Assembly (NCBI GenBank): GCA_016722525.1
Contig: JADKJB010000004.1
Coordinates: 1-64,000, forward strand
Direction: 5' to 3'
Length of the DNA: 64,000 nt
Source of the DNA: Bacteroidota bacterium
GTDB lineage: Bacteria; Bacteroidota; Bacteroidia; AKYH767-A; OLB10
Shown here: in pieces, positions 1 to 12,467 of the stretch
Layout: every line of letters begins with the position of its first letter
Numbering within the stretch: the stretch's first letter is position 1
The notes under the pieces: generated by a model
What the model was told of the DNA's origin: nothing
The model's database searches: none
The model's input: only the letters and a program-made list of their open reading frames with translations
Made by a program: the position numbers and the translations under genes

Positions 1-429
1 TTGCTATTGAACGAACAGGGCGAAGATTTTCGGTTGATAAGGTTCTGCGTTTTTTTTTTTTTTTTTCAAAGATTTTCTTTTCAACCACCTACTATTGGTG
101 GGAAATGGCATCAACAATAAATAGTTGCTAACAAACTTTAGTTTCGCTTTCAATACTTTTACTGGAAAACACGCGTACAAATTAACTGTATTCCCCGATG
201 CGGTGAATTTTGAGCGAAAGATAGTGCTATTTTAATTGCGTTACGGAATGTTTTATAGCCACTTAATATACCAGAACCAGGAAAACTTTTAATTTAACTA
301 TAACTTGGCTACCCAACAACCAGTTCTTCCGAAAGAAAAAGGCGTGCTATTTTCCACAAACAGCACATTGCACCACACATAGCTGTTAAAAAAAACAATT
401 TTATTTTAATTTTATTTTGTTGTAGCTCT
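1..429. other. Non-coding or unreadable stretch
   Basis: No open frame that resembles a protein is visible on either strand. A run of about 20 T lies near positions 49-66. The remainder is A/T-rich with scattered stops in all frames. It may be intergenic DNA or badly resolved coding DNA of the surface-protein family to the right. Nothing more can be supported. Confidence 0.4.
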
Positions 430-439
430 CTAAAAAATA

Positions 440-749
440 CACAGCCAGGCGGCCACCGATGCCACCTTTACCATCGAAACGGAACGGGCCTGTTCTTTGT
501 CGCACTGGCCGATTCCAATTGCACCCAAATAGAGGTGGCTATAGGAACAAAAGCAAATTTAACGGATGTGTTTAGTCACACCTTTGAGCTGGATCAATCA
601 CCCGGCGGCACCCTCACCTTTACCCGCCCGGACTGCTGGTGCATTTGGGCCTGGGAGCCCTTACCGAGCAACTGGTGTACAATTCAAAGGTGCGCTTAAA
701 AAATCAGGCCGGTAACTGGAGTGATTGGTATGAGTTTATATCCAATTAA
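440..749 (+). pseudogene. Remnant of a secreted surface-protein C-terminus
   Basis: Joining two frames gives a readable protein end. One part contains LFFVALADSNCTQIEVAIGT and continues to a Gly-Gly-Thr-Leu-Thr-Phe stretch. After a frame change near 640 it reads VRLKNQAGNWSDWYEFISN and stops at 747-749. Extracellular Bacteroidota proteins often carry such beta-sandwich segments ending in a W-Y-E-F block. No start codon or signal peptide is visible upstream. Either the left part of the gene is lost, or indels hide it. Confidence 0.35.
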
Positions 750-836
750 CCAATGGGCGAATAGCTGCTTATTAGCAACCTCTAGAAAAATACATTGCAA
801 ACAACCATTTATACTCACCAATAAAAATTAATCCTC

Positions 837-3056
837 ATGCAAACAAAATATATACTCACAACAATACTACTGGTACTGGAGTAGCGTAACTCACTATTAT
901 CAGCATCTTATATTTGGACCGGCACTAATAGCACTAATTGAATCCAGCTGGGAATTGGTCCAGTAGGATTATTCCGGGAGTAGCCGATTTTATAACGCTC
1001 AACAGCAATACTCCCAACAATTTGGTGCTCGATCAAAACCGAACGGTTGCTAATTTCACCATCAATGGCGACACGGTCGATCTAGGGACTTACACATTAA
1101 CCACAGCCGGAGTGACCTATTTTAATGGAGGTTGGTAAGCAACGGAAACTTAAATATTCCTGGCTCGTTATGCCATTTGAAGTGCTACTATTAATGCCGG
1201 ATTGAAGCCAGCTGCGGCTATTACCACATGAACGGTGGTTTTGTTTTAAAGCCGGTGGTGCTGTTAGTTAGCCTGGGAACCAGTAACACCACCGGAACAG
1301 GAAATAGTATTTTTGAGGACAGCTTGACGATTACCCATTCGGGCGTTTTTTATTTTACGATGGGCTCCTCTACCAACGATTTTTTTAATGGACCTGTCAG
1401 TGTCACCAACCATGCTAGCAAAGAGGTGTACATGGCTAATGGCGACACCTCATTTTATAATCCGAACGTTACAATAAGCAGTACCGGTAATGATGTGTGG
1501 CATTTTGGCAATGGTGGAGGGTGTCGGTTTTGGCAAGTGGCAAAACTATCAGCATTAGTTCCGGGGCTTTGGAGCCGGATTATTTAACATTAAAAAGCTA
1601 AAGCAACTCGGAACTACGGCCCCAAACACTCACCCTCACAGGCACGGCGATAGTGAATCTGGTAGGTGCGAATTTAATGGCAACCTGACTCTGAGCGCAG
1701 GGGGCTTTTTACTAAAAGATGACGTTTTTAAAAGTGCCCACTTTTACAAAAACAGGGAACGCAGCAAGTGCCATAGCGATGGCAACAATACTTATAACGG
1801 AGCGACAAGCTTTTGCCAACAACGGCTCCTCAAGTCGACTTAGATTAAGTGCCACCCAAGCCGATGTACAGCGACCATGTATCTTTTAACTCCACCGGCC
1901 AGGATGTGCAGGTTTGTTACACGGAAATAACTATTTTTACAAGAACGTAACTATCAACACAACAAAGTGGTATTTAACACCTCCACCGGCAAGGTGACTT
2001 TAGCCAGGCGACACGGCCCAATCCTTAAACGGGAGTTACAACTACGCGTTTAAAAAACTGGCTATTAACAAAAACGCCAATCAGGTAACAGCCAATACGA
2101 CCCTGAGTGTGGATGATACACTGTTTTTTGTGAGTGGGAATTTGATCACAACATCCACAAATTTATTGACCATGAAGGCAGGTTCAAAAGTAAGTGGTGC
2201 CAGCAGTGGTAGTTTTGTGAGTGGACCGGTGAAGAAAATAGGGAACTCAGCCTTTCAATTTCCGGTAGGGAAGAACAACCAATTCAGAAGCGTTGAAATC
2301 ACAGCACCCACAAATGCCACAGATGCTTTTACCGCAGAATATTTTGATACTACCCAGGCATTAGGAAGTGCCATGGATACTACAATCACTTTTATCAGTG
2401 ATTGCGGTTACTGGAACTTAAGCCGGACAGCAGGGACTTCGAACATTACTCCAAAATTTGCTTATGATTCCACACATTGTGATTACTTAACTGTAAAGCC
2501 TGTTCACATTACTTTTTGGGATGGAACCAAATGGACCGATAAAGGAGAGGGAGTAAATGACAGTAATACAAAAAAAACGAATGCTGCAGTATCATCGTAT
2601 GGGAATTTTGCATTGGCGTACAAGTTAATGCCTGGTGAGTCACCGCAGATGCCCTATGAATTAACAAGTACTTCAACCTGTAACCCGGTTGAAATGTTGT
2701 TTGAAAACTCCGATCTCTGGTTTTCATTTGCGGTAGATTCGGCACTAATTAAATTAGGCATATTTGCTCCTGATCCCAATAGATGGTATGCACCAATTAA
2801 GGAACTAGTCTTATATGAAAATTATACTCCCGGAAGTGAATTAACCTATACTCAAGATTGGCAAATGAATTGCGATAGTGCATTTTTTAGTTTTCAAACT
2901 TTCACAACCGCATTGATACATCTAAAAATATTTAGCAAAATTTTGAAATATGAAATGGGAGATTGTGATGGAATAAGTGATACCACAAATTATTATCTAA
3001 ATATTTGCTTAAGGAATTTGAGGATGTTTACTGGTTTCTACCTACATTTACGATGA
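837..3056 (+). CDS. Frame-broken secreted surface protein, N-terminal part
   Basis: The ATG at 837 begins MQTKYILTTILLVL, a signal-peptide-like start, and hits a stop at codon 16. Reading then continues across frames with WTGTNSTNW, then PAGNWSSRIIPGVADF, a segment common at the start of Bacteroidota extracellular repeat proteins. Open pieces are 938-1138, 1228-1587 and 2109-3056. The last contains SGSFVSGPVKKIGNSAFQFP and a beta-rich stretch ending about 2630, followed by a different Cys-containing domain. No separate start with a signal peptide is seen between here and 7962, so this is probably the front of one giant gene ending there. Function unknown beyond likely surface exposure. Confidence 0.45.
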
Positions 3057-5993
3057 TGTAGACGATCTTTTCGATTACTTAGGTACGCCTAATAGTGCTG
3101 GATCAATGAATGCTGGCGATGTTTTGATTCCTGGATTATTTGTGACTTCCATCGATATTTCCTCAGTGGCTCCACTGGTGGTTGATGGGGTTATCTTATC
3201 AGGAGATTATGATTTGATAGATAACCCGGAAGGTACATTACTATTTTCAAATAACAGAGGTAGCTTTGCCAACCAAGTGCTGGATAATGCTGGTTATATG
3301 TTTATAATGCGGGGTCAACGATAAAAAATTTGAGATTAAGAGGTGCTATGACCGCTACATAGATTACAATGAAGATGTAACTTTGTGTAGTGGTGTTAGG
3401 ATGGAAAACGAGCCAATGGGATTAACAGACCCCTATGTGATTTCGCATTGTGAGCTTTATAATTTTCCTGTAAGCAATTTATGCCAGAGCCAATACCGAT
3501 GAAGTAACAGTTGAAAATTGCTATATTCATCATGTCAAATCTACAGATAACGGAAGATCAAACAAAGGTTATGGATTTTGGATTGATGGAATCAATGATA
3601 ACGGCGATTTAAGCGGGCCCGCTACAACTTTTGCTATTACAAATTGTATTTTTTTGATGAATGTAAAAAGCGCTCGATGCACAGCCGAATCCGGTTGATA
3701 TTATAATTCAAGAGTGTACATTCGGTACATTTTTTAGTAATGAAGCTATTAAAAAACATAAGTACAATGATTCAAAAATTTATAATCATCCAACTCTAGG
3801 ACAACCATTTTATGATGATCACACACCTCCTTGTTCAACTTCTACTTCTCCCAACATTGGAAATCCGGCATCCGGAAACGTTACTATTTTAAAATCATTA
3901 TTTTATCTTGAAGGCGAAAAGAATTATCCTATTTCACTTCCCTATCCTGCCGACTTTGTTGGCTTAAATACTTCACCAACTCCAGACAAAGTTTACCAGG
4001 TAACTATTTCAGAAAATACATTTTCAAAAGCCTATGATTTACCGGGTACATTGGCATGTCAATTTGGTGGTTATGCGCGTTTACAAGAAAATTACTTGGA
4101 AGAATCCGTTTGGGACTATGAAAGAACCCATGGTGTGAATGGCCAAACAAGTTCAACAACAAACCCTCCTATTTTAATCAATGCGCCCAATGCATTTTCT
4201 TATGCAGCAGGTGAATCTGTTACGAGTCAGTGTGCTGATTGTGTGCAGCCACCAGAGGTTAATTTTGCGTTTGATAATGTTGCAGGGTATGTTCCAGGAT
4301 TTACTTTTAACAGCGACCCTATTGCATATGTTAATGAAGGAGACAACATTAAAATAAATTTGACAACGGGAAGTTTAGGTGTCTCCAAAGTTTCCTGTAG
4401 TTCGACCACATCCCAATAATGCAGCGGCAGCTGGAAACAATCAATCTTCCAATAACGGATATGATTTAGCACAACAAATAGTTGGCCCAACTGATAATCC
4501 TATTACCTTGGAGTATGGACCCATCACCCTTTACCGGAATGGAACACAGATAGACCAGGATTGTATGGCGTGGATGTTTTGCCGTAGATGGCACTTACCA
4601 GCCCTCTCTATTCAGCATATCATGCTTCAAAAATGGTGTACCAACCAATTATTGTGGCACCCCATCACAACTATAATTTAATATTTAATATAAAAGACAG
4701 CTACTATGGATTTATACGACACGCCAGGAACAGCGACAGGCGTTTATAAGCAAGTGGAATTAAACGGAAATGTGATTTGGCGTGAAGAAATTTCCGAAGG
4801 AGGTGACGATTGGGAGTACGTGAGTATTAACTTAATGACCGATAGCTATGATGGAGACCTATTAAAAACTATTTTAACACTAAAAGCTTCAAAAAACACG
4901 ATAACATTTAGTATCGCTATGCCCGATTATGAAGATGTGTCAACCAGTACAGTGCGCGGTGTATTGGTATGGGTAGATGATGTATATTTGAAGAAATATG
5001 ACAGTGCGCAGAATTTAATTAGTGATGGGGGTGTGGAGCATACAACAAAAAGTACTTTCTCCGTTAACCCTGAGGTGGCTAATATTTGGTATATGACCAA
5101 TGCACAAGATCTATCAACTTATTTTACTTTAGATGCAGCCGAATTTCCAGGAGTATCTGCTGAAGCAAATGCAAACAGTACCTCCACAGAGCGCAAGTCA
5201 GGATTTCAAGCCATCAGATTAAAATTTGCCAGGTGTATGGGCGGGAAATGTTGGTTCAGTATCTCAAGACTATGGTTCTATCCAGCCTTTTCCAAATCAA
5301 ACCACTCCTGCCAATGGAGAGGTAGTGTCAGCAGCGGTGGATTTTGATTATCGGGATTTTCTGAGTTGTGATGATCTAACAACCAATTTAACCGGAACAA
5401 ATTTGTTTGTGAGCTTTCCCGATGAACCGTATTCTGATTCAAATGGAGACCCTATCACTCTCACTGATGGCAAATATTATATTGACAGAGACATAATACT
5501 TGAAAATAGTAATACAAATAGTCTACCTGATAACCTTATTATAGAGGGATGCCAGATAGTTGTATTGTCTCATAATCCTCCTTGGAAAATTATCGTTGAA
5601 CCTAGTGCAAAATTGAACATAGTGCCACTTTTTTTTGGGGTCTGGAAATCCAAGTAATAATTCAACCAGAATTTTCGGATGTGAAACTATGTGGGAGGTA
5701 TCTTGAATTCAGGTGGTATTATTGATATGTATAACATGCCAGGTTCTAGCAATGTGTATACCCCATCTTCTAATCCAACTGAAATCGAAGATGCTATTGT
5801 AGCAATTGAAAGCGATGGAGGAAGACTAGATCTGCGATTTGTTAATTTTGATAACAATTACAAATCCTTTTTATTATATGAAGAGGATTACGATTTTGTA
5901 GGCGCACCTTTTATAAAAGGTTGTAACTTTACCTGTTCAGTGGGAAACTTAGAAAAATATCCCTACTCAGGTTGGGAACCAAATACACATTGA
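3057..5993 (+). CDS. Frame-broken beta-helix surface protein, middle part
   Basis: Overlapping open pieces at 3106-3324, 4051-4419, 4379-4681, 4706-5347, 5226-5657 and 5691-5993 join in sense by short frame changes. The protein before about 4050 has the alternating Asn/Ile/Val rungs of a right-handed beta-helix (VENCYIHHVKSTDNG, TFAITNCIFLMNVKSA). Residues from about 4700 to 5000 (VELNGNVIWREEISEGGDDW, VWVDDVYLKKYD) resemble a galactose-binding-like beta-sandwich. The piece ending at 5993 runs on, after one frame change, into the long open frame at 5995. Pieces without an own signal peptide argue for one gene running from 837 to 7962. Confidence 0.5.
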
Positions 5994-5994
5994 A

Positions 5995-7962
5995 TTGCAA
6001 AACATCGATAATGTAACATTTACCATAGGGGGTTCTGCGGCATTAAGAAATAATTTTTCCGGAGCAGCCTATGGAATAAAATCACTGAATAGCAGCCTCA
6101 ACATCGAAAACAATCTGTTCACCAACATGGTTCGGGACGATGATCAGTATTTTAAAAGCAATGACGGAACCGCAATTCTTGCCTCTACTACTACTACCGG
6201 AAATACCATCCACATTTTTGGGGGTAACGAATTTGAAGATTCACCACAAGCTATCACTTTTTATGGCAATATTGAAAGTGAAATAACAGGTAACAGTTTC
6301 AGTAATTTACTTCGAGGAATAAATATTAACAACAATGCTTCTGCTTTAAATAACATTTATGACAACACTTTCACAAGTGTATCAACGGCAGTTATTGGAC
6401 GTAATATCACCGGGAATTTTCAGGTTTATAACAACTCATTTGAAAATACAGTGCCGGCAACAATTAGCAGTATGCCTTATAGCAGCTTCAATAGCACTGC
6501 GGTGACGATTCAGAATTCAGGTATTTTTACAACAGGAGACATCCATGTATTTTCAAACGGGATAACAAACTATCGAATTGGTATTCATGCACTAAATATT
6601 CCCGGTATCGTAATTGGTGGGTATGATAATGGGACACCGCCTGCACCAACGCCCAATACAATCAATTTTAATGTGAATGATGGTTCTGGAATAACCAATA
6701 TTTATTCAGGTATCTGGCTGCAACACAGTGACTACGCAGTCTTGAAAGAAAATTTCATTACTAATAATGCACTAATTACTACCAATCCTGAGCTCATTCG
6801 TGGTATTGTTGCCAATAATTCATTAAGTTTAAATATTTGTGGCAACACAGTAGAAAATTTAGGCTTTGCAATGCAATTTGAAGGAGATTGCCAACTTTCA
6901 GAACTCAAAAACAACAGCATCATCGATTATTACACCGGCATTAATTACATCGATGCGAAATTTACAGCCCAAGGCACTTCTTCAACACCTTGGGATAATA
7001 CATGGACTCAAACAGTAATAAATACATCCTTGTATAAAGTCGATGGGAATTTGGATCCTCCCGCTGCATTTGATTGGTCGTTCCAGGGAGCAAATGTTAC
7101 TTCGGGAAATGATTACAGTCCGAATCCGTATAATGGCGCTGTTGTAATTCCTGATCCGGGTGCAACACCCAATTCAATTGATTGTGAAGCAGAGACCCTA
7201 TTAGTAGCAAACATCGACAGAGATTTGGTGTACGGACCTGTGGTTGCAGATACCATTACCTATTCAGAAAACCAGGATAATTATCGGTATCTGGCCAGAG
7301 CCTCATTATTTAATCTACTATCAGACAATCCGGGACTAATCACAATCAGTAGTCCATTTGATTCTGCATTTGCTGCATTTTATAATGAAATGAGACTGGA
7401 AAATACCGGCAAATTTGATTCTGTGCGATTGGACATAAACTCTAACCAGCTTGTAGCTGCAGACGTTAGAAATGAAGCGATAGATGATGACAATGCTATT
7501 GAATCCAACATTAAAGCAATTAATAATATTCAGATAAATAAAATTGTTTTGGATATTGATTTAGATGATGCCGATTCAACTGTGCTTGAAACAATATTTG
7601 AACAACATTGGAAGAATGGCGGACTTTCGGTTTACGATGCTGCTGCAATTTTATTTAAAGAATATTATTCCACCGGATATTCACTAAGAGAACAAACAGC
7701 CATGATGGAATTAATAAAACCTATCGTTGTCAAAAAGGATTTAGGTGTCTACCCCAACCCCGCAAAAGGTAAAATATATTTTGATCGCATATTAGCACCA
7801 ACTTCCATTATAAGATTATTTGATGCATCCGGAAGGCTCATTGTTACCGGAACCAGCTCGTACGAATTGGATATAAACGGCGTGGAAGATGGCTTTTATG
7901 TGCTAAAAGTGTACGAAAACCAAACAGATGTTTTTATCAAAAATGTAGTAATTATAAATTAA
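5995..7962 (+). CDS. Right-handed beta-helix protein with T9SS sorting domain (C-terminal part)
   Basis: A clean 655-residue open frame. Residues 1-330 show repeated Asn-rich rungs typical of parallel beta-helix (NosD/pectate-lyase-like) folds, for example ENNLFTN, GNEFEDS, GNSFSNLLRGININNN. A helical region follows (about 400-560), then a T9SS type A tail that includes LGVYPNPAKGKIYF and ends in IKNVVIIN. No signal peptide is present at its start, so it is the rear of the broken gene upstream. The last 450 residues are homologous to B1 (9542) and B2 (12474). The T9SS tail predicts export through the outer membrane and surface attachment. The ligand or substrate is unknown. Confidence 0.7.
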   Translation: MQNIDNVTFTIGGSAALRNNFSGAAYGIKSLNSSLNIENNLFTNMVRDDDQYFKSNDGTAILASTTTTGNTIHIFGGNEFEDSPQAITFYGNIESEITGNSFSNLLRGININNNASALNNIYDNTFTSVSTAVIGRNITGNFQVYNNSFENTVPATISSMPYSSFNSTAVTIQNSGIFTTGDIHVFSNGITNYRIGIHALNIPGIVIGGYDNGTPPAPTPNTINFNVNDGSGITNIYSGIWLQHSDYAVLKENFITNNALITTNPELIRGIVANNSLSLNICGNTVENLGFAMQFEGDCQLSELKNNSIIDYYTGINYIDAKFTAQGTSSTPWDNTWTQTVINTSLYKVDGNLDPPAAFDWSFQGANVTSGNDYSPNPYNGAVVIPDPGATPNSIDCEAETLLVANIDRDLVYGPVVADTITYSENQDNYRYLARASLFNLLSDNPGLITISSPFDSAFAAFYNEMRLENTGKFDSVRLDINSNQLVAADVRNEAIDDDNAIESNIKAINNIQINKIVLDIDLDDADSTVLETIFEQHWKNGGLSVYDAAAILFKEYYSTGYSLREQTAMMELIKPIVVKKDLGVYPNPAKGKIYFDRILAPTSIIRLFDASGRLIVTGTSSYELDINGVEDGFYVLKVYENQTDVFIKNVVIIN

Positions 7963-7969
7963 TTTATCA

Positions 7970-8005
7970 AATAGCCTGTATGAAATTATTTTCATACGGG
8001 CTATT
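7970..8005 (+). terminator. Stem-loop between the beta-helix gene and A1
   Basis: A 16-bp stem with one G-T wobble (AATAGCCTGTATGAAA pairing with TTTCATACGGGCTATT) and a 4-base loop follows the stop at 7962. There is no T-run on the plus strand, so it is at best a weak intrinsic terminator or an RNA-stabilising hairpin. Confidence 0.4.
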
Positions 8006-8017
8006 AAAATGCAAGAA

Positions 8018-9535
8018 ATGAAATATTACTTATTTATTATAATAATTTTTACTTCAAGTTTTGTTAATTCCTAAGATCGCAATTCCGTCTGGTGCTTTGG
8101 TGATAGTGCAGGTATTGATTTTGGAAGTGGAGTTGCTCTGCCCATTGCGAGCGGAATGGATGGGCGAGGTAGTTGTGCAAGCATTGCAGATGAATATGGT
8201 AATTTATTGTTTTATGCAAGTACTATGTATCCATATTCTAATGTATTTGAATATTCCACATTTGTTTTTGATTCAAATAATTCTATTATGCAAAACGGAG
8301 ATTCTATTTTTGGAAAAGGTTGGTATCAGGAATTAATTATTGTTCCTAGTCCCGCAAACGATAGTACTTATTATTTGTTTTCTATCGGAGTATCGGGTGG
8401 TGATTTTGGACTTAAATATAGTATCATTGACATGCGCATGAACGGGGGGCTTGGGGCTGTTACTGTTAAAAATATTCAACTGCAAAGTTTTGCTATGGTA
8501 GATTGCATTAATGCAGTGAAACATGGTAATGGAAGAGATTGGTGGCTTATTTTCAGAAAATCTGATGTTCCAACATTTGGCTCCAACAACGATTGGTACA
8601 CATACCTAATCACTCCAACAGGCATTCAAAATTTTTCAATTCAATCTATTGGAGTCCAAAACAGAACAAACCTGGGTCACATTAGCTTTTCCCCAAATGC
8701 AGATAAGATGGCATTTTGTAACCTTACCGATGTAGTGGAACTTTTCGATTTCAATAGATGTACGGGAATACTTAGCAATCCCATCACAATTGAAAACGAT
8801 CCAGGAATGTCACCATATTTATATACCTGGAGTTGTGAATTTTCAGGCGATGCCAGTAAGTTGTATGTGAGTACGAACTTAGATACGTCTTACCTTTTTC
8901 AATATGATTTGAATGCACCTAATATTTCAGCGAGTAAGGATGCGATTTGGATATTACAAAATACACCCTCTGCGTGTGGAACATTAAAACTTGCACCTGA
9001 TAACAAAATTTATTTATCAAATTGGTATTATGATTTCTTTAATTTTCCTTATCCATACCCAGACACTGTTTACAACATGTACAACATGAATTTATCAGTG
9101 ATAAACCAACCGGATAGTTTAGGAGTTGCATGTGATTTTCAGCCGTACAGTTTTTACTTGGGAGGAAAGCGAACTTATTTGGGGTTGCCGAATAACCCCA
9201 ATTACGACTTACCAGCTTTAGCAGGTAGCCCTTGCGATACCCTTGTAGGTAAAAACGAACTTGCAATTACCAACACTAACGCAAATCTACACGTGTACTA
9301 CGCACCCGATTGGGAGAAAGCCTTTATTAATGCCGATAAGCTAAAAGGAAAAAATTACCGGTTACGTATGGTAGATGTTTTGGGCAAAGAAGTTTACACA
9401 GAAAGTGGTGCTTTAAATTCGAAATATTTTACCAGAGATTTAAACTGTGCTTCGTTTGCGAGTGGAATTTATTTGATAACATTTGAGACGGAGAAAGAGC
9501 GGCTGGTGAAGAAGATGCAGGTTAATTGGAGGTGA
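8018..9535 (+). CDS. A1: secreted beta-propeller-like protein with T9SS tail, in-frame TAA
   Basis: First copy of family A. The ATG at 8018 gives the signal peptide MKYYLFIIIIFTSSFVNS. A TAA at 8072-8074 then stands where A2 and A3 have CAA (Gln) at the signal-cleavage region, after which the frame stays open to 9535. The mature part starts DRNSVWCFGDSAGIDF and holds DGRGSC, KHGNGRDWW and blade-like repeats (LGHISFSPNADKMAF, WSCEFSGDASKLYVS), consistent with a WD40/PD40-like propeller. The last about 85 residues are a T9SS type A tail (LRMVDVLGKEVY, ending KKMQVNWR). The TAA is either one substitution or a base-call error. The gene lies 4 bases before B1, suggesting co-transcription. Confidence 0.7.
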
Positions 9536-9541
9536 GGGTAG

Positions 9542-10933
9542 ATGAAAATAGTGATAGATTATCTTGATGTTTCCAGAATCGGTATTCATGCACTAAACAT
9601 CCCTAACCTTAGTATAGGTGCAAACTTAAAAACACACCTGTAGCTGGTACAGGAAACACCATTTCTTTCAGTAAAGAAAAGGACAATACCATCACGGGAT
9701 CTGGGTGGAGAATTGCAATAGCGCAAAAATCCAAAGTAATACGATCATTTCAACTGAACCCGGTTTTTATCTTGAAGGCATTACCGTCTACGAATCAACA
9801 GATGCATTAATTAATATGAACACGATTACCGATGCAACGGTTCCGGTAATTGTGAGAGGATCATGTCCCGATACCGAATTCCATTGTAATGTTTTTGATA
9901 ATGATGCAGAACCCGGCTTGGGAGTGCAACTAGTTGCCGCCGATTTACCACCTCAGGGAGACAATAGCGATCCGTGGAACAACGAATGGTTTGGTTATGA
10001 TAATTCTACACTGTTTGGAGTCACAGGTGTAGCAAACAATCAGTTCGATTGGTTTTACAATACAGGTGATACTAAGTACAACCCAAATCCCAAAACTGGA
10101 ACAGCACAAGCAGTTCCAACATCCGCTACCGGTTCAGGATGTGCGGTTCAGGCTGCAACCAATGACCCGGATCGGGATATTCGCTATGCTGCCATTGCTG
10201 AAGATTCATTGGCATTCACTGAGTATGAAAATGAATTCATTTATAAAGCAAAAAAATATTTGTTTGAACAAATTTATGCCGATACCAGCCTTTTGACCCA
10301 AAACACCAATAAAGACACAACTTTCAGCAGATTCTATTCGGATTTATACGTTACAAATATTGGATTATTTATGCGTGTGGATTCATTAATCATGGCTGAT
10401 AATTTAGCAGCTGCATTAACATTAAACGATACTATTCCTGCTGCAAACGAAATGGAATGGAACCTCAAAACAGTGAACACGCTATTGATTTCAAAAGTAC
10501 TAGTTGATTCTGTGTTAAGTTCAACTGATTCATCTACATTAGAATCGATCGCCATTCAAGATCCTTTAGTAGCAGGCAAAGCGGTATATATGGCCAGAGC
10601 CATTCTCTTTAGAGAGGTGCATAATGAATTGCCGGGTTTGAGAACCATGAACCAGTTGTTAGAACCAGTGGTTAGTGAAATTAAAACCTCTTCATTCCAA
10701 ATACTTCCGAACCCTGCATTTGATCAATGTGAAATTCTTTTTGAAGCAATGGAGCAAGACTTTATTTTGGAACTTAGAAATGGAGTAGGACAGGTGCTGT
10801 ACCATAAAAAATTACCCTCCAACACGTTAAAATTTGATTTGCCTTTGAAAAGCTACAAACCTGGTTTTTATTTGGTAACTACAAGGAGTGAAACCAATGG
10901 ATTTCAATTTAAAAATTAATCATTGCAAGATAA
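9542..10933 (+). CDS. B1: 5'-truncated beta-helix protein with T9SS tail
   Basis: First copy of the short B family. It begins MKIVIDYLDVSRIGIHALN, matching an internal part of the large protein (NYRIGIHALNIP near 6570), so it lacks the N-terminal half and any signal peptide. Relative to B2 it has two extra A near 9633, one A fewer near 9680, and one A fewer near 10911. The last change replaces the family end KKLIIAR by a premature stop at 10917. The largest open piece is 9705-10919. The C-terminus carries the T9SS block (SSFQILPNPAFDQCEILFE). Without a leader it could not enter the Sec/T9SS path unless translated with a fused start, so function is doubtful. Confidence 0.6.
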
Positions 10934-10939
10934 ATAAAC

Positions 10940-12467
10940 ATGAAATCTACAATATTAGTTTTAGGATTTAGCTTATTACTTTTTTGCTCATTCAAAAGTA
11001 ACGCACAAAACAGAAATATGGTTTGGACTTTTGGCGACTCAGCAGGCATAGATTTTACAAATATTCAAAATCCAATACCAATTGCAACTGGAATAGATGG
11101 GCGGGGAAGTTGTGTGAGTATTTCTGATACCTCAGGGAAATTGTTATTTTATGCTGCTACAAGTAATAAAACCTTTGTGCCTTTTCCATATTTAGGCTAT
11201 GTTTTTGATTCCACCCATGTTCAAATGATGAATGGCGATTCTATTCGAGGCACGGGCTGGTACAAAGAACTTGTTCTTATTCCGATGCCGGATGATTCCA
11301 TGAAATACTATTTGTTCAGCGCAGGAGTTACCTCAGGTCCTGGTTTTAGTTATTCAATTGTTGATATGAATCAAAATGGCGGTTTGGGAGAAGTTGTTCA
11401 AAAGAATGTGTTACTTCAAAGTTTTAATGTAGTGGATGGGTTGAGTGCGGTTAAACATGGAAATGGCAGAGACTGGTGGGTAGTGATTAGAAATGCTTCC
11501 ATGTACTCAAACCAACATTATGTGTTTCGAGTTTCTCCAAATGGAATATCCACTCCCTTTATTCAATCCGTTGGAAGTGTCAATCATACAAATTCGGGGA
11601 GGTATGAATTTTCTCCTGATGGCTCCCAATTAATATACATAAATCTAATTGGCCTCATGGAGCTGTATGATTTTGATCGTTGCACCGGTGTGATCAGTAA
11701 CCCCGTCACCATTCATCCGGAGCCAACAACAGCCCCTTTATGGTAGGTTTTGGGGATGTGAATTCTCTGGTAGCGGTCGGTTTCTGTATGTGAGTACTTA
11801 CGATACAGGAAGTTTAAGTGCGTTATATCAATATGATTTATTATCTTCCAATTCGGCGGGTACAAGATGCACGTTGGAATATATACCAGGTTTAAGAGTA
11901 GGAAATGGTTTTTTACGGCGAGGCCCTAATCAAAAAATATACTTTAGCCGGGCATGGGAATGTGATGCCTTTCCGGCATGCTACCCTTATCCCGACAGTG
12001 TTTATAATCAGATTAACATGAACCTCAGTGTAATTAATTCACCCGATAGTTTAGGTTTGGCATGTAACTACACACCTTATAGCTTTTATTTGGGAGGGAA
12101 ACGAACGTATTATGGACTCCCAAATAACCCCGATTATGACCTGCCCTCCCTTGCAGGCAGCCCCTGCGACACACTGGTAAGCATAAACGAGCCTGCAAGC
12201 ATAAGCACTAACGCTAACCTACACGTGTACTACGCAGCCGATTGGGAGAAAGCATTCATAAATGCCGATAAGCTAACTGGAAAACATTACCGGTTGCGCA
12301 TGGTTGATGTATTAGGAAAAGAAGTGTACGCTGAGAGTGGTGCTTTAAATTCACCATATTTTACCAGGGATTTAAATTGTGCTTCGTTTGCGAGTGGGAT
12401 TTATTTAGTAACTTTTGAGACGGAGTGTGAGCGGTTGGTGAAGAAAATGCAGGTTAATTGGAGGTGA
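10940..12467 (+). CDS. A2: secreted beta-propeller-like protein with T9SS tail
   Basis: Second copy of family A. It starts at ATG 10940 with signal peptide MKSTILVLGFSLLLFCSFKS, cleaved before or near AQNRN. It shares with A1 the blocks FGDSAGIDF, DGRGSC, KHGNGRDWW, the FDRCTGV.SNPVTI block and a nearly identical T9SS tail ending KKMQVNWR. One frame break near 11744 splits it into 10940-11746 and 11790-12467. The two halves align without a gap to A1 (SPYLYTWSCEFSG against the corrected reading of A2), so the break is probably one base. Expected at the cell surface; ligand unknown. It sits 6 bases after B1 and 6 bases before B2. Confidence 0.72.

Noticed and set aside
8061..8336. Open frame of 91 codons on plus, overlapping A1
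   Set aside because: Shadow of A1 in another frame; A1 protein motifs continue through it.
8018..9535. Genetic code change (TAA read as Gln) suggested by A1
   Set aside because: All other genes in the window use TAA as an ordinary stop; one site is not evidence for recoding.
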